Assembly (NCBI GenBank): GCA_019722365.1
Contig: JADFUC010000464.1
Coordinates: forward strand, 496,001 to 560,000
Reading direction: 5' to 3'
Source of the DNA: Lithospermum erythrorhizon
Taxonomy: Eukaryota > Streptophyta > Magnoliopsida > Boraginales > Boraginaceae
DNA length: 64,000 nucleotides
Positions 12,737 to 24,174 of the stretch are shown here, in pieces. Each line of letters starts with the position of its first letter. Position 1 is the stretch's first letter. The notes beneath the pieces are model-generated. The model ran no database searches, was not told the DNA's origin, and was given only the letters and a program-made list of their open reading frames with translations. The translations under genes and the position numbers were made by a program.

Positions 12737-13940
12737 ATATGGGTGAACAAATAATCAATGCTTGCATGTCAAAAATTAATTGCACATTTTGAGATTTAAT
12801 GCATAAATCTGTTGGGCTTTGTTGTTTGACTATGATGGAAGAAAAATTGGTTCTAGTAAGTGAAGTATGGTTTATGCAGATTCTTTGGGAAACAATGCAG
12901 GGAGGGTTTTATTATGGAGTTTTTGAGTTATTCATTAAAATTATCAAGCACACTTTAGTTAATATCCTCTCTCAAGCCAGCATTCACCTCGGGCCAAGAA
13001 CTGATATACAAAAGTTATATAGATTAAAATTTGAAAATGATCCAAACTCAATTTTCGATAAGCTCAAATAAATACTACCTTCATTAGAATGAGCCAACTT
13101 TTGTTGATCAACAAGCTCAATATGATAAACATTGACATAAGTCTTATTCCTCCATCTCTATTTGTGTTAATCATTTTCCTAAAATAATTCCCTTTAAGAT
13201 TTCATTTCACACCAGAAAAAATTAAGTAAAAAATTGTGTTAGCCATAGCATTTAATTCAAATTTTTATTAAATTTTATGTAAAAAAAATAAAAATCAACT
13301 TAGCAGAAAAACCCCATTGTTTGACAAATCCAATGTCCCTTCTCATGAAAGTTATTAGTACTTCTCTCTCATCTTTTCCATCACCATCCACCTTGTAATG
13401 AGTGGTGGGACCACCTGTGGATGATCTTTGTTTCAATGGTACATCCAAAAATTCGTAAAATAAAAAGAAGATTGTAATTTCCCTTGAATTACTTTTGATG
13501 ATTACGGGGAAAAATTGTCCCATGATAATTTAACTCAGAACACATGACATTTCCAATTCTTTTTCCGTTTAGTGGATTATATCCTATGATTATTGCCAAA
13601 AAACATGAATATTCAACATACCTTCTGATTATCAGCAAGAAGACACATTCAACATCCTTGATGGAAATTCTTCTTGAACTTTTTATAATAACTAGATTCG
13701 TCTTAAATGGGACCCATGGTAGATCCAACAAAGCCCCCATTTCTTCTCTCTTTGTCTCACTTTTGTTTTGTCTGTTTTCACAGTTGTATGCTTTTTACCA
13801 ATGTTCTTACTTTTGCTTCTATCTTCAATGCCCACTTTCTCATCATTCCTTCTTTACGGAGTATTATTTTTAGTTAATGGAAAACTGAAGTATTTTTGAG
13901 ATTCTTGAATTGCATTTGAAGAAGTATTGAGCTTGATTTG
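12737..13940. other. Intergenic between WEB and DUF863 genes
   Basis: This probably contains the 3' UTR of the upstream gene and the promoter and leader of the DUF863 gene. The open frame at 12799-13071 has no recognisable similarity and is probably chance. No clear TATA box was assigned. Confidence 0.4.
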
Positions 13941-14610
13941 ATGGGGAGCTTCTACCAAGTCTGTGAAAGTCAAAATTCAGGTGACTTTTCAACTTTTGGG
14001 GTTTTTTTAATGTGAAAATGGTCAGATTATTTTACCATTTTTGATAATTCTTGTGTTTGGATTTTTTTAAATTTTAATATTTTCATTTTGTTGCTTTTTT
14101 TTAATGATTTAAGGTTAAAATTTTGAGGAAAAAACTTGTACAAGTAGTTTTTTTGGTTTCAGTTAGTGAAAATGTGAAGTCTTTTTGAGATTCATGAATT
14201 GCATTCAGGTGAATTTTCAACTTTTTTGGGTTCATATTTCTGCTTTGGAAGTGAAAATGGTCAGATTGTTTTACCACTTTTGATGATTCCAACTGGATAA
14301 TATTTTTTGTGGGGTTTGTTTGATTTTTTGTTGTTGTTGTCCCAAAAAGATTGTCCAGTTTGATTTTCAGGTGTTTATAAAAAAAAAATCGTTTTGTTGT
14401 GTCTTTTCAATGATTTAAGGGTGAACTTTTGAGGAAAAAAACTTCTACTAGTAGTTTTTTTTTTGCAACCTTTTTTGGGTTCATCTTTGGAGGTGAAATG
14501 GTCCTTTTTTTTACCCTTTTTTATGATTCAGGTGATGAGATTTTTTTGGGGAGTTTTAAATGATTTAAGGGTGAAATTTTGAGGAAAATTTTAAGGGTGT
14601 TTTGATTTTT
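13890..14610 (+). repeat. Imperfect tandem repeats at exon 1/intron 1 of DUF863 gene
   Basis: Segments recur in the same order: ttttgagattcttgaattgc (about 13895 and 14182), cag-gtga-ttttcaactttt (about 13978 and 14206, a degenerate form near 14460), aaaatggtcagatt..ttttacca (about 14014, 14253 and a variant near 14490), and tgatttaagg..ttttgagga (about 14105, 14409 and 14560). The repeat unit includes the exon 1 donor site. Copies diverge by many substitutions, so the duplication is old. Confidence 0.7.
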
Positions 14611-17600
14611 CTTCGATTTTGTAAAGATTATTGATGAGTGTTTATTTTCTTTATGCTATTCTATACTCTTTAATACTCTTTTTTCTTTCTTTTGTGTGCA
14701 GCAATCAGTAATGCAAAAGTCCTTTTTTTATTTTTTTGAAGTGTGGTTGAGCTCAAATAATTTCATTGGCATTTTTTTCTTTCAATTATGGAGAAGATAT
14801 TAATATTATTATGTGGATTTTTATGATTTACTACATTTTTGAAGTATTGAAAAAGAACTTTCACCTTTTGGTATAGTGGATTTTTAATTTTCTTTGGTTT
14901 CGCCTCTTGACTTCTAATTTATGCTTATTTTGCTTCTGTTCTGATATAGTGGAATTTCGAACTTTTCTAGCTATGTATTATCTTCAACCTCGACTTTTTA
15001 ATTTATGATTTTCCTTTTTTACTACTGTTCTTATTTCGTCGACCCTTGAGATTTATTCTAGCTGAATTGCTGATATTGGTTTTCAGATGTTGATTCTATG
15101 TTAATTTGCGAGTTTCATGGTTCTATGAAATTTAACGTTTATGCATATATATTGTTTCCAATACCCTTTGCATTCATTTCTTAAGTTAAGTAGCCAATAA
15201 TTCTGAAAACTTTTAGGTAAATTGGAGATGACTAGATTCAAAAGTTTCTATAGTATTTGATCAAATACGGGCTGAAAATCGGAGGAATAAAACTGTGTAT
15301 TAAAGTAATTCTTTTTATTGTCCTCTAATGTTATGTTGAGAAGTCTTTGTTGGAGATGGTTCCGATTCAAGTTATCGGAAAATTGTTGGGCACCATCGAA
15401 ACCCATATCTTATAGAATAAGTGATTTAGTATTAGAAAACAGGTAAACGGGGATATAAAAAAGAGTCAAGAAACACAAAACATGATTGCTCTTGGTGAAG
15501 GCAGTGATATTTAACTTGTCTATGTTTTCAAACAATTTGAGGGCTTGATGGTGAATGCCTTCTTTACATAGTTTTTTCAAACTGTGATGCCCTGTTCTCA
15601 TCATTTCCTATATCTAATGCCAACCAGTTCTGTATTATTTTACTCCATAAAAGTGATCAGTTATTCTTGATTGTGAAACATTTTGATCTGTTTATGCTCA
15701 GAGAGTGTAATGTATCTTAATTAGTGTACATTGTTCCTCTGATGACTTTGGAGCTTCATAACCATTTCTTTTCTGTTGTATTGATCTTTTATAGGAAGCG
15801 GAGCGAATATGCATTTCTCAGGCTACTTAACTCCATGTTATTTTATTCCAATTGCCGGAAGACCATTGCCTGTCAGGGATGGTGATGTTACGTGGATGAG
15901 CAGGAATGGCTGCGCTTCTCTGGTTCAACCATCTTCTTTTAATCATTATGTGATTTACGAGAAGGAAATTATTAGGCAGAATATGCTTAACCATCAAGCT
16001 GAATTTACATGTCAGGTACGTGAATGTCCTTTATTACAAGATAAGATTTTATAAACCTGCAGATGTGCAATATCATAGGGTCGTAAACTCCTCAGGTGAT
16101 TTAATGATCCTCTATGTATTAATTCGAAGTCGATTTGAGAATGGTCTACATTTATTTGGAATGATGCATGTTCGTTTTCCCTAAATATTGTCAGTTCACT
16201 CACTTTTTGCTTATTTGTGTGTGCCTCCATGAAACAAGTATTTTAATGAATAATATAATATTACTACAGATATTAGGATTCTGAATTTTCCTGATCTCTT
16301 TTAGGTACATGAGCTGCATCGTCTGTACGAAAGACAAAATGAACTGATGGCAGAACATCGAATGAGAGTAACCGCTGCACATCAGCTTCAATATCAGAGA
16401 TCACAATCAGATCGGCTTGTATATCCTATAAAACCCGAGATTTTTCAGAATTCTGTTCCTCCCTGGCAGTCGTTAAAAGCTGAAGATTGTGTTCCATCTC
16501 TAGTTGGTGAAAGATATCTCCAAAGACCTTCATTTGCATTGGATAGTCTTCAATCAGATAACAACTCGTTCTTGACAAAAAGGAGTCCAGTAGACAATGA
16601 AGGCCTGCCACCACAAATAAAAAAAATTGGGAAACGAATGCTAGATCTTGAACTTCCTGCTGATCTGTACATTCATAGCGATGAAGAGGATGACAGAATT
16701 AGTGGAAACATTGGTGATGTACCTCCATCGATTCATTCACTTGCAGAAGAAACTCCAGAGTTTCATCTAGAGAATGTTCAACCTTACCCGCCGGACAACA
16801 CCGTTTCTCTGAATATGGATTCCAGTTGTAGGGAAACTAAATTGTGTATTGACTTGAATGAACCCATCCAGCTAGATGACGAGTCATATTCCTCTAGTCA
16901 TTTAAAGTCTACCTCATGCAGCACACTAAATGTCCACCTAAACCCTGTTCGATCTCAAAAGCCAGTCAATGAATCCGAAGCCTCAAATGGAGAAAATGTC
17001 CTCAATGTTATATCTCCAGAGGAAAATCCAGTGGAGCATCAGCCTCTCAACTCAGGAGCTGGTAAGACATTTTTCTCTGACCTAAACCAGGACTCAATTG
17101 CAATAAGAGAAAGTTGCATGAAACCAGTAGATTGAATTTTTCCATTAGATAGGAAATGCATATTACTTGAGTGAAGACCTGGGTTACTTGTCTTGTTCAT
17201 AATGTATATTCAACCACTTTAAACCTACCAGTAGATCAGGTCCATCGTTGACATTTCCCTTCCTATTATCTCCACCTGTTAAAGTTGCTGAAGATGTTTT
17301 TCATTTAATTTCTTACCAACACAATATGGATGTTTTATCAGCTTCGCTTATGTCAAATTTCATTTTTTTATAGTTTTTTCACATTTAACTGGATGATTAT
17401 GTTTTACAGGGCCTGACGAGGTCACCTCAGTGCAAAATTCATCACCCAAAAGAACTAGTTTGGGTTGTAACATCTTCTGTGAAAGTCATGATTCTTCAAA
17501 AACCTTTGGGTCCTCCTGTTTATCTTGTTCCCCTCGGATTGTTCCTCATTCCGGTGATTCAGACATCAATGCATTATCTTCAGTTACTTCTCAAAGATCT

Positions 17601-18746
17601 CCTCATGACTTGAGAGACTTACCTCTGGCTGTTCAAGCCCTTCCTTGCTTTAAAACTACTAAGGTGACTAAGGGCCTTAAATCAGCCTATGCTAGCTCCA
17701 GGAATCACACCGACGAGCTTATGGTGAAAAAAACTACAGAAAATAATGCAGATGTCGGAAAGGGACCTTTCAAAGTACATACGCGTCTTGCCAAGAGGAT
17801 GAAGTACTCACATGACTGTGAGTTACTGGAGCATGTGGATCTAAATTGCTTGTCTAGTAGCTTTGATGACCAACCTCTTCCCCCTTGCAAGCAGTTATCT
17901 TCCATGTGTGATGGCAATGAAGTAGGAGGTAATACTCGGCGGAATCTGGCTAAGAGTACTAATTGCAAGCAGTTATCTTGTTCCAATGACCTGAATTCCC
18001 ATTTGGATGAAGACAAGCGTCCGACAGCTTCTTCTCAGTCTCCTACTGTTATCGAACTTCTGGGTACGAAAGACCAAAATATTGAAGCACCTCTAAGCTC
18101 GGAAAAAAGTGAACTTACTGTAGGAGAACTTGATAAGATTGCAGCAGATGCTATATGTTCAATCTCTTCATCCCGAGGGGCCATAGCACCTGAGCCATTT
18201 AGACCCCTTGATAACTGTCTCAATTGGTTTGCTGGAATTGCTTCGTCTGTCACTGAAGATCTTTGTGATGAAATTAAGGAACTCAGCAGCAAAGCTGCCG
18301 ACAGTGATGACCTTGACACTAGAAAGGTGAGGGTCAGAAAAACAAAGGATGCTTCCTGCAGAGCAAAAAAGCATAATGAGCAAGTGGCAACAGATGGGTG
18401 TTTGCTTATACTGCAAGGCTGTGGTAGGAAGTCTAAGCAGCCAAGAATCTTGAAGAAAAAATCTCTTAAGACTATTGAAATGGGAAAGAGAACTGATGTT
18501 GTTGCTTTTGATAACATACAGAGAAGGAAGAGAAACACAGGGAGTAGGTTCGCCAAACGGAGGCCATGCATTGCCACCACTCACGGTAATGACTTAAAGC
18601 AGTTAATGTATTCATCTCCTATATGCAACGCCAAAGCGAAAAATGAAGGGAATTATCTACAAGGATGGGGGTCGAGCACAGGCAGACGAAAAGTTCAGAG
18701 GGCTAGAAAGGTTTTTGATGTTTTCCTCCAGAATCTCCTTCACTGA
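13941..18746 (+). CDS. DUF863 family protein, four exons
   Basis: Proposed exons are 13941-13980, 15795-16015, 16305-17061 and 17410-18746; all junctions are GT/AG and in frame, for about 784 aa. The first exon ([12 protein letters not shown]) is inferred: its donor joins in frame to MHFSGYL in exon 2, and the ATG at 15809 is an alternative start. Exon 3 opens [18 protein letters not shown], the helix typical of plant DUF863 proteins. Later come [13 protein letters not shown] and [15 protein letters not shown], also family motifs, and a basic C-terminal region ([35 protein letters not shown]) suggesting nuclear location. The biochemical function is unknown. The last residues after [10 protein letters not shown] may be read-through into an unspliced or lost last intron: family members usually have a few more residues after the Arg-rich motif, and a cox1 fragment sits 60 nt downstream. 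Confidence 0.85.
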
Positions 18747-18804
18747 CTGTTGACTTCTCAGTTCCTTGGAAATATTTTGTGAAGCCGCAAAATTTGAGGT
18801 TTTT

Positions 18805-18900
18805 TGTTGCCATTGCTGGAGTGATGGGCACATGCTTCTCAGTACTTATTCGTATGGAATTAGCACGACCCGGCGATCAAATTCTTGGTGGGAATCATCA
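18805..18900 (+). pseudogene. cox1: Nuclear insertion of mitochondrial cox1 fragment (NUMT)
   Basis: One frame reads [19 protein letters not shown] then [12 protein letters not shown], the near-N-terminal part of plant mitochondrial cytochrome c oxidase subunit 1 (first membrane helix and following loop). Similarity begins abruptly around 18805 and ends after the HQ codons at about 18900, where the sequence becomes AT-rich nuclear text. About 95 bp is retained without a stop. It lies 59 bp past the DUF863 stop codon, so it is probably transcribed as part of that gene's 3' end. No catalytic haem or copper ligand region is included, so it cannot encode an active subunit. Confidence 0.9.
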
Positions 18901-18960
18901 AAAGATATATATGAAAATATTTCTTTTCGAAAATAGAGATGATAAAGCTTCATTTACATA

Positions 18961-19567
18961 GTCGATGCCCTTTTCGTACTTAAGTTCATGTCCAAAGCAT
19001 CCCTTTCTTGATCATCATTTACCATCACTGTTGATACGATTGTTGAGTATTTAGGATTATCTCTTATCTGTTTCCCAGTTTATGCCTGTAGTTAAACTGA
19101 GAAAAAAGTGAATGGTACATTTCAAGAAATACTATGAACTATGTATTTAGTAGATTGTAAAGGTTTCACATCTATCCTCTTTATATTTGTGTGAAAAAGT
19201 TTTGTGGTGAGTTAGGATTGTGGTGAATTGAGATGACCTTCAAAATTAACTTAGGAGATGTGAATCGTGATGAATATATACTAAAATATTATTTGGATAT
19301 CATTTTTCTTGCCTAGTTTAGTTCACGACACTAGGATTTGAGATTTAATGATTTGAAGGTTAATGGTCTGAATTATTAAAGTAGGTGAATTTGTTTATTA
19401 GATCTCAAACAAGATTAAGGATTACTTCGCCCTCATTCATAACTATTCACCCCAAAACAACCAATAGTTTTTTACGTGTCTGGGTTTTTTAGGCCTAAAA
19501 TGGTAGAATATTACAGATGATTGTTGATTATGAGGAAATCTTTAAGTACATATCAGAAGATAAGACA
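18961..19567. other. Convergent intergenic region
   Basis: This separates the 3' end of the plus-strand DUF863 gene from the 3' end of the minus-strand FMO gene. AT-rich with no coding signal; the presumptive 3' UTRs and polyadenylation sites of both genes lie here. Confidence 0.4.
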
Positions 19568-19855
19568 TCAGATAGCTTGCTTAAATTGAGTGAAATGAGG
19601 ACTCTGATAAGCTTCTTGAAGCATCTCATTATCATCATATGAATCTCGATACGTCTCCAAGTTCTCCAATGAATTTATCACAGCAGATATGCATAGGTCT
19701 TTCCTCCACTCCTCCAAGTGCTGGAAACCAACGTAGTCCGCGTACTTATCACAGTACTGCATTAGGAGAAGAACAGTTCATCAAAAGGATGCCGAACTAA
19801 GTAATTATGAGTAACTAGTATGATTTTTAGTTAGATACCATAGCCTAACATCACA

Positions 19856-19930
19856 GGGGTAAGGTGCATACAATCTGCCCCCCTTCCTCCCCGGCCTCGC
19901 TTTAGGCGGTAGTCTCGTAGGCATTGGATG
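19856..19930. repeat. SINE-like fragment in FMO intron 6
   Basis: The text gggtaaggtgcatacaatct, then cccc-rich sequence and gctttaggcggtagtctcgt, is a decayed form of the widespread eudicot SINE tail (ggtaaggtctgcgtaca...ctccccagac). A related piece lies at 20880-20980 in intron 4 of the same gene. Confidence 0.5.
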
Positions 19931-20879
19931 AAGCGTTGACGTGAAGATGATTTTAAGCAGTTTGTTTTACCTCAAAATCTGCAAGCTCATGGGTATAACG
20001 TTTCGGAATGCCTGCAACTTCTCTAGAGTGGTAGAATTCCTTGATGGACAGCATCATCTCATCCCAGATGGCAGTTTTTTCGTTGCGACACGTTGGAGCA
20101 AACCCATATTGCTTGTGATTCAAAGAAGGGCAAAGCAATTATCTGCATCAATGTTGTAGTTAAAGGTATGTTGTACTTATATCGATCTTTTACTATATTC
20201 ATTCAAGGTTGATATCGCTTGAGCATTTTAGAGGAAAGTGAGAGCCTTTCTTTGTTCGATTTTGCTTTATAAAAAAAATCGACTATTGTCATTATAGCCG
20301 GTGAGTATCAGATCCCATTAATCATACTAGATGGAACAAAATATTTAGTTTAAATTAATCATTGTTCTTGATATTAACCACTTAAAAGTAGATTAGTCAA
20401 TCTGGCCTTCAAATGACTACTTTTCAAGACAAATTCAAACTCAGTATTTAAAATTTGGACTATTAAAATGATGGCTTTTGTTAAGTTTCTCTTTTTTGCA
20501 GGAACAGAACCAAAAAAGTTAAAGGTGTTGAGTATAACCCAAGCCAATGAATGATTTAAATGTGGAGTAAAGTATTACCTTTCTGGGGATGCCAATGAAG
20601 GAAAGTGAGGGAGCTAAAGATGGAGGAAATGTGTGCTCAAACAGAGGTCCCACTCTATTTTCATCAATTGAAACTATGCCTTTGGTGTCAAGGAATGGGA
20701 ATGAATATGAGTACCTGAACAACAGTTGTCAAACATAATCTGTTTAATGTAATATCTAAGACTAGAAAAGATTGGATCTCTTACAGTCTTACACTCCAAG
20801 ATAGAACATTCTTTCTAAAAGTAGTACTGTACTAAAATGGTTCATGAGTGTTGTTTACTTTTTGAAATGATATCATATT

Positions 20880-20980
20880 GTCGGAAACAACCTCCTTGTT
20901 ATTACAATGGTAAGGTCGTACTATTCGACCTCCTTATCCCGCTTAGGCGGCAGTCTCTTCAAAGACATTGAGGCATGTTA
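20880..20980. repeat. SINE-like fragment in FMO intron 4
   Basis: It begins gtcggaaacaacctcctt and continues taaggtcgtac...ccttatcccgcttaggcggc, matching the 3' part of the Solanaceae-type SINE remembered as cggaaacagcctctctacct followed by ggtaaggtctgcgtac. It shares the distinctive gcttaggcgg-agtctc words with 19856-19930. Confidence 0.5.
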
Positions 20981-22472
20981 ATGCTAATGTTAATATTCTA
21001 TGGTTGGAAACAGATTAAGTTGGTTCGAAAAATTAATCAAGTTTTGAAAATAGGCCAATTGAAATAATTTAGCTTCAATTTTCATACCCGGTGCAGTATA
21101 TGATTGTGTCAGCTGTAATCCAAGAACCATCTTCAAATATAACTCTTCCATCTTCTTGAAGGGATTCTATCTGCATTTTGCTTTGTATTAACAACCATAA
21201 GTTGATAAATGTATGAGGAAGGACTATTATTAGATGTATAGTGAACGAAAGACATAGTACCTGTGGATGAAGATGTAGTGTATCATATTTGGAGATTACT
21301 TTTGATAAACCTGGAAGGATATGAGCAACAGATTTGGTACTTAAATGTATATCTTTTGCTACATTTACAAGTTCCATCGATATATCCTGTCCACTATGTG
21401 AGTTTCCAACCACCACAACCACCTGTAAAAAATATGGAGTATAACAAAACATTAGGAAATCTATTCTTGTTTATCTTTTTCTGGGGCCTGAAGATTAAAA
21501 TGGTTATTTTGAATCTAGCAAGTTGCATTGGTGATTTATGAAACAAGTTTATTATATATCACCTCATCACGAAATGGTTCCGGAATCCGGTAAATGTGGC
21601 TGTGCATTTGCTTTCTTTTCCATACATCCATTCCTGCAAAACAAGGAAAAACTATTGATATTATTGTTCCAAAGAAGATACAATGGGAAATAAAGGGAAA
21701 AACGTAGAGATTAGTCACCAATAATAATGATTCAATATGTTCGTTTTATTTGAATGACCTACTTATAAAGACAAAATATGTTACGAGGAAGTTTGATTGA
21801 TTCTTATCGAGTGAGTGAACTCTATCATGTTGGTCGAAAAAAATGCTGCCTTCTCACCTTTGATTCTAGGCAACCAAGGTTGAGAATAGTGTCCTGTGGC
21901 CACAACCACAGCATCATAGACTTCTTCCACCACAATTCCAGACATCTTTTCTTGACTTCTAACAATCCACTTCAAATCTTTACAACTTCCATCAAATTCA
22001 TGTAACAAAATGCCCACATAGTCCACCCTTGTATTAAATCTAATCAACTCTCTTATCCCAAACTCATCACAAAAATCCTTAAGGTACAATAGGAGTTCTG
22101 CATGCCCTGGAAACCTTCTCATATCTCTACCTTTCTTGATTACAAAGGGGAAATCAGAATACCCCATTATCTCTCTTGGAGATGTAAGCCTTAAAGAAGC
22201 ATATGCACTACTATGAACCTTGAGAAATGGATTCTTTCCTAATGGATCTTCAACTTTAACATTAGGTTGATATAGCCATTGCCCTCCAACATCATGGTTT
22301 TGTTCAATCACTACTACATTGTGCTTTTCTTTCCTTAGCTCCCTTGCTGCCACCAGCCCTGATGGTCCTGCTCCAATGACACATACATTTTTTGATGACA
22401 CAATTGATGTTGTACTCATGTTGAATATTAATATATTGTTGTGTGACTTCAAAATTGGAACAAGGGAGAGTG

Positions 22473-22479
22473 TTTTATA
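22473..22479 (-). promoter_or_regulatory. Putative TATA box of FMO gene
   Basis: The minus strand reads gctataaaacactctcc, giving TATAAAA about 55 nt upstream of the chosen ATG. The spacing is short but workable for a brief leader. It supports the ATG of MSTTSIV rather than the upstream in-frame TTG. Confidence 0.35.
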
Positions 22480-22515
22480 GCATTTGGAAAAGGTATTGCT
22501 AGTGTTAGGATTCAA

Positions 22516-23560
22516 AAAATTTAGGGGGCGATTGATGTCCTATGTCCCCTAATTCCTCCAGATAGAAGGAAACACACAATGATGGAAAGTTTGATTTTCT
22601 TTTGTTTGCATGTGAATAATTTACATAGAAGTGAGAGAGGTTATTTGAGATTGGAGAAATGCGAAGATATGCCTCATATATGTGACCCTTTAATAATGGA
22701 AGTATTGCAAATAATACTCCATGCACAATCATGTTGGGAAAATAGGTGAAAAACGAGTCATGCATTTCTAAATCAAATTAAATTGTCATAAAACTGTGGC
22801 TGCCTCTCAGATGTGAAATGAGATTGATCTAAGAGATAATTCCTGCATGTTTCATGACATTAATCAATATAGCTAAGACTGATATATTATCTTTCAGATT
22901 GCTAAGCAAGCATGAAATAAGTATGAAATTAATATAAGTTTATCCTTTTTTTATGACACTGGCTAGTGTTATTATTGGTTCGGTCTCGGGCAAAAAAATT
23001 GGATGGGGACCAAATAGCTTATTGGAAAATACTTGGTCCTCGACTTTTCGGGTCCTGGCTTTCTGGCCGATTTCACTAGATCATAAACATTTGAGAGTTT
23101 TTGATCCCGAATTGGATACTCGATCCACTTTTTGTATTTCCACTACATGTAAAAATTTCGTATTTATCCGTTGTCACTATGTCTCGTTGTAGACATACGA
23201 TAACCTTAATCTGTTGCTACCGCCTTGATTGAGTAGAGGCATTTCCGGTTCTCCCGCCCAACCATACCTAAATTGTACAACACTATACACACTGCATGTA
23301 ACTTTTGTTAAACACAATTTCTAGCCTTTTAATTAAATCTCCAGTGTGTAGAAATAGGGGGCAAAATACTATTTCACACCTGTGCCTCAACACTATTTAC
23401 GCAGGCGTATAATGTACCAGCCTAAATTTGCTTACACACACCATTAAATAATATTTTTTAAGAAATAAAATTAATTTTGAAGTGTAGTAAATTATAATTT
23501 TACCCAACTATACAAGCCCCTTCTAAAACCCCCACCCCACCCCACCACACCCCACCACCA
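22516..23560. other. Intergenic between divergent FMO and LYR genes
   Basis: Both genes start here and diverge. At about 22970-23110 there is a GC-richer block with ggttcgg and cgggc words like that at 150-470, probably a decayed dispersed repeat. Just before the LYR ATG is a cccacccca-rich leader (about 23528-23560). Confidence 0.4.
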
Positions 23561-23827
23561 ATGGCTACCCGTACCAGAGTTGAAGTGCTACACCTATTCC
23601 GTTCATTCCTGAAGGTGGCGCGTGGATTCCCAGACTACAACATAAGAGAGTACATAAAACGTAGGAGCATCGATGCATTCAGACAGAACAAGAACATAGG
23701 AGACAAGTCCGAAGTTGTCGGACTCTTCAAAGAGGGCAAAACCCAACTCGAATTAGCCAAAAGACAATCCATCGTGTACTCTCTCTATGCCCCTAAAGTC
23801 AAAAGTATTATGGAAATCAAGAATTGA
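23561..23827 (+). CDS. LYR-motif protein, ISD11/LYRM4-like
   Basis: Single exon, 88 aa. Residues LHLFRSFLKVARGF then DYNIREYIKRRSIDAFRQNK and the C-terminal VYSLYAPKVKSIMEI align with plant ISD11 (At5g61220 type, remembered), which is of similar length. ISD11 stabilises the mitochondrial cysteine desulfurase NFS1 and with acyl carrier protein forms the core of iron-sulfur cluster assembly. The family tripeptide L-Y-R is LFR here (residues 12-14), a conservative Y-to-F change; the following Phe residue and the Arg/Lys-rich helix are kept. The basic N-terminus could serve in mitochondrial import. The start is the first ATG after a C-rich leader, with ACCAATGG context. The reading frame is fully open and the gene looks functional. 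Confidence 0.88.
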   Translation: MATRTRVEVLHLFRSFLKVARGFPDYNIREYIKRRSIDAFRQNKNIGDKSEVVGLFKEGKTQLELAKRQSIVYSLYAPKVKSIMEIKN

Positions 23828-24132
23828 CAAAAACCCAATCAAGAATCAATTTTTATTTATTCAAAATGGTAATTTTTTTTTTTGTAGTTTTGAATTTGAT
23901 GGTTGAATTTTTAAATTTTGAAGTTTTAAGTATTTTTTTTATTTGTTGTATGATAATTTGGATATAAATTAAAGTTATGTGTGCCAATCAAGGCTTCAAA
24001 GTTCAAAGTTTGTTAATTTTAACCATGATAATCATTTAGGGATGAAGTTAGTATTTTTTTTTTTGTTATCTATTTGTAATTGGTTAAATGTTACACTATC
24101 TCTCAAAAGTTAGATGTATAAAACCCTTAAGG

Positions 24133-24174
<42 letters not shown>

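Larger units (their letters stand above)
19568..22419 (-). pseudogene. Flavin-containing monooxygenase, GS-OX-like, with one-base frameshift
   Basis: Seven exons fit GT/AG rules: 22419-21858, 21633-21563, 21422-21261, 21170-21088, 20714-20579, 20142-19971 and 19756-19568, about 457 codons, normal for plant S-oxygenating FMOs. Seen: FAD-binding VIGAGPSGLVAARELRK at residues 14-30, EQNHDVGGQWLY, an NADPH-type GNSHSGQD motif, YCTGY, and the C-terminal FYHSREVAGIPKRYTHELAD. Exon 6 reads IIALPFFESQAIWV, then changes frame at an A6 run (20075-20080) to KTAIWDEMM; unshifted it hits TGA at 20059-20061. The FMO fingerprint is WKRKQMHSHIY, where the usual Gly is Arg. Family members oxidise thioether sulfur (for example methylthioalkyl glucosinolates) with NADPH and FAD at the cytosolic face. 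All other exons are open and phased, so this is either a young pseudogene or a homopolymer assembly error. Confidence 0.85.

Noticed and set aside
12799..13071. Gene downstream of the WEB gene
   Set aside because: A 90-codon frame without recognisable features, probably within the 3' UTR or intergenic.
17705..18584. Long minus-strand open frames (up to 181 codons) opposite the DUF863 gene
   Set aside because: They lie antisense to a well-supported exon and have no recognisable domain.
20059..20142. A small intron in FMO exon 6 that would restore frame
   Set aside because: No GT/AG pair of workable intron length exists between PFFESQAIW and WDEMM, which are only 37 nt apart.
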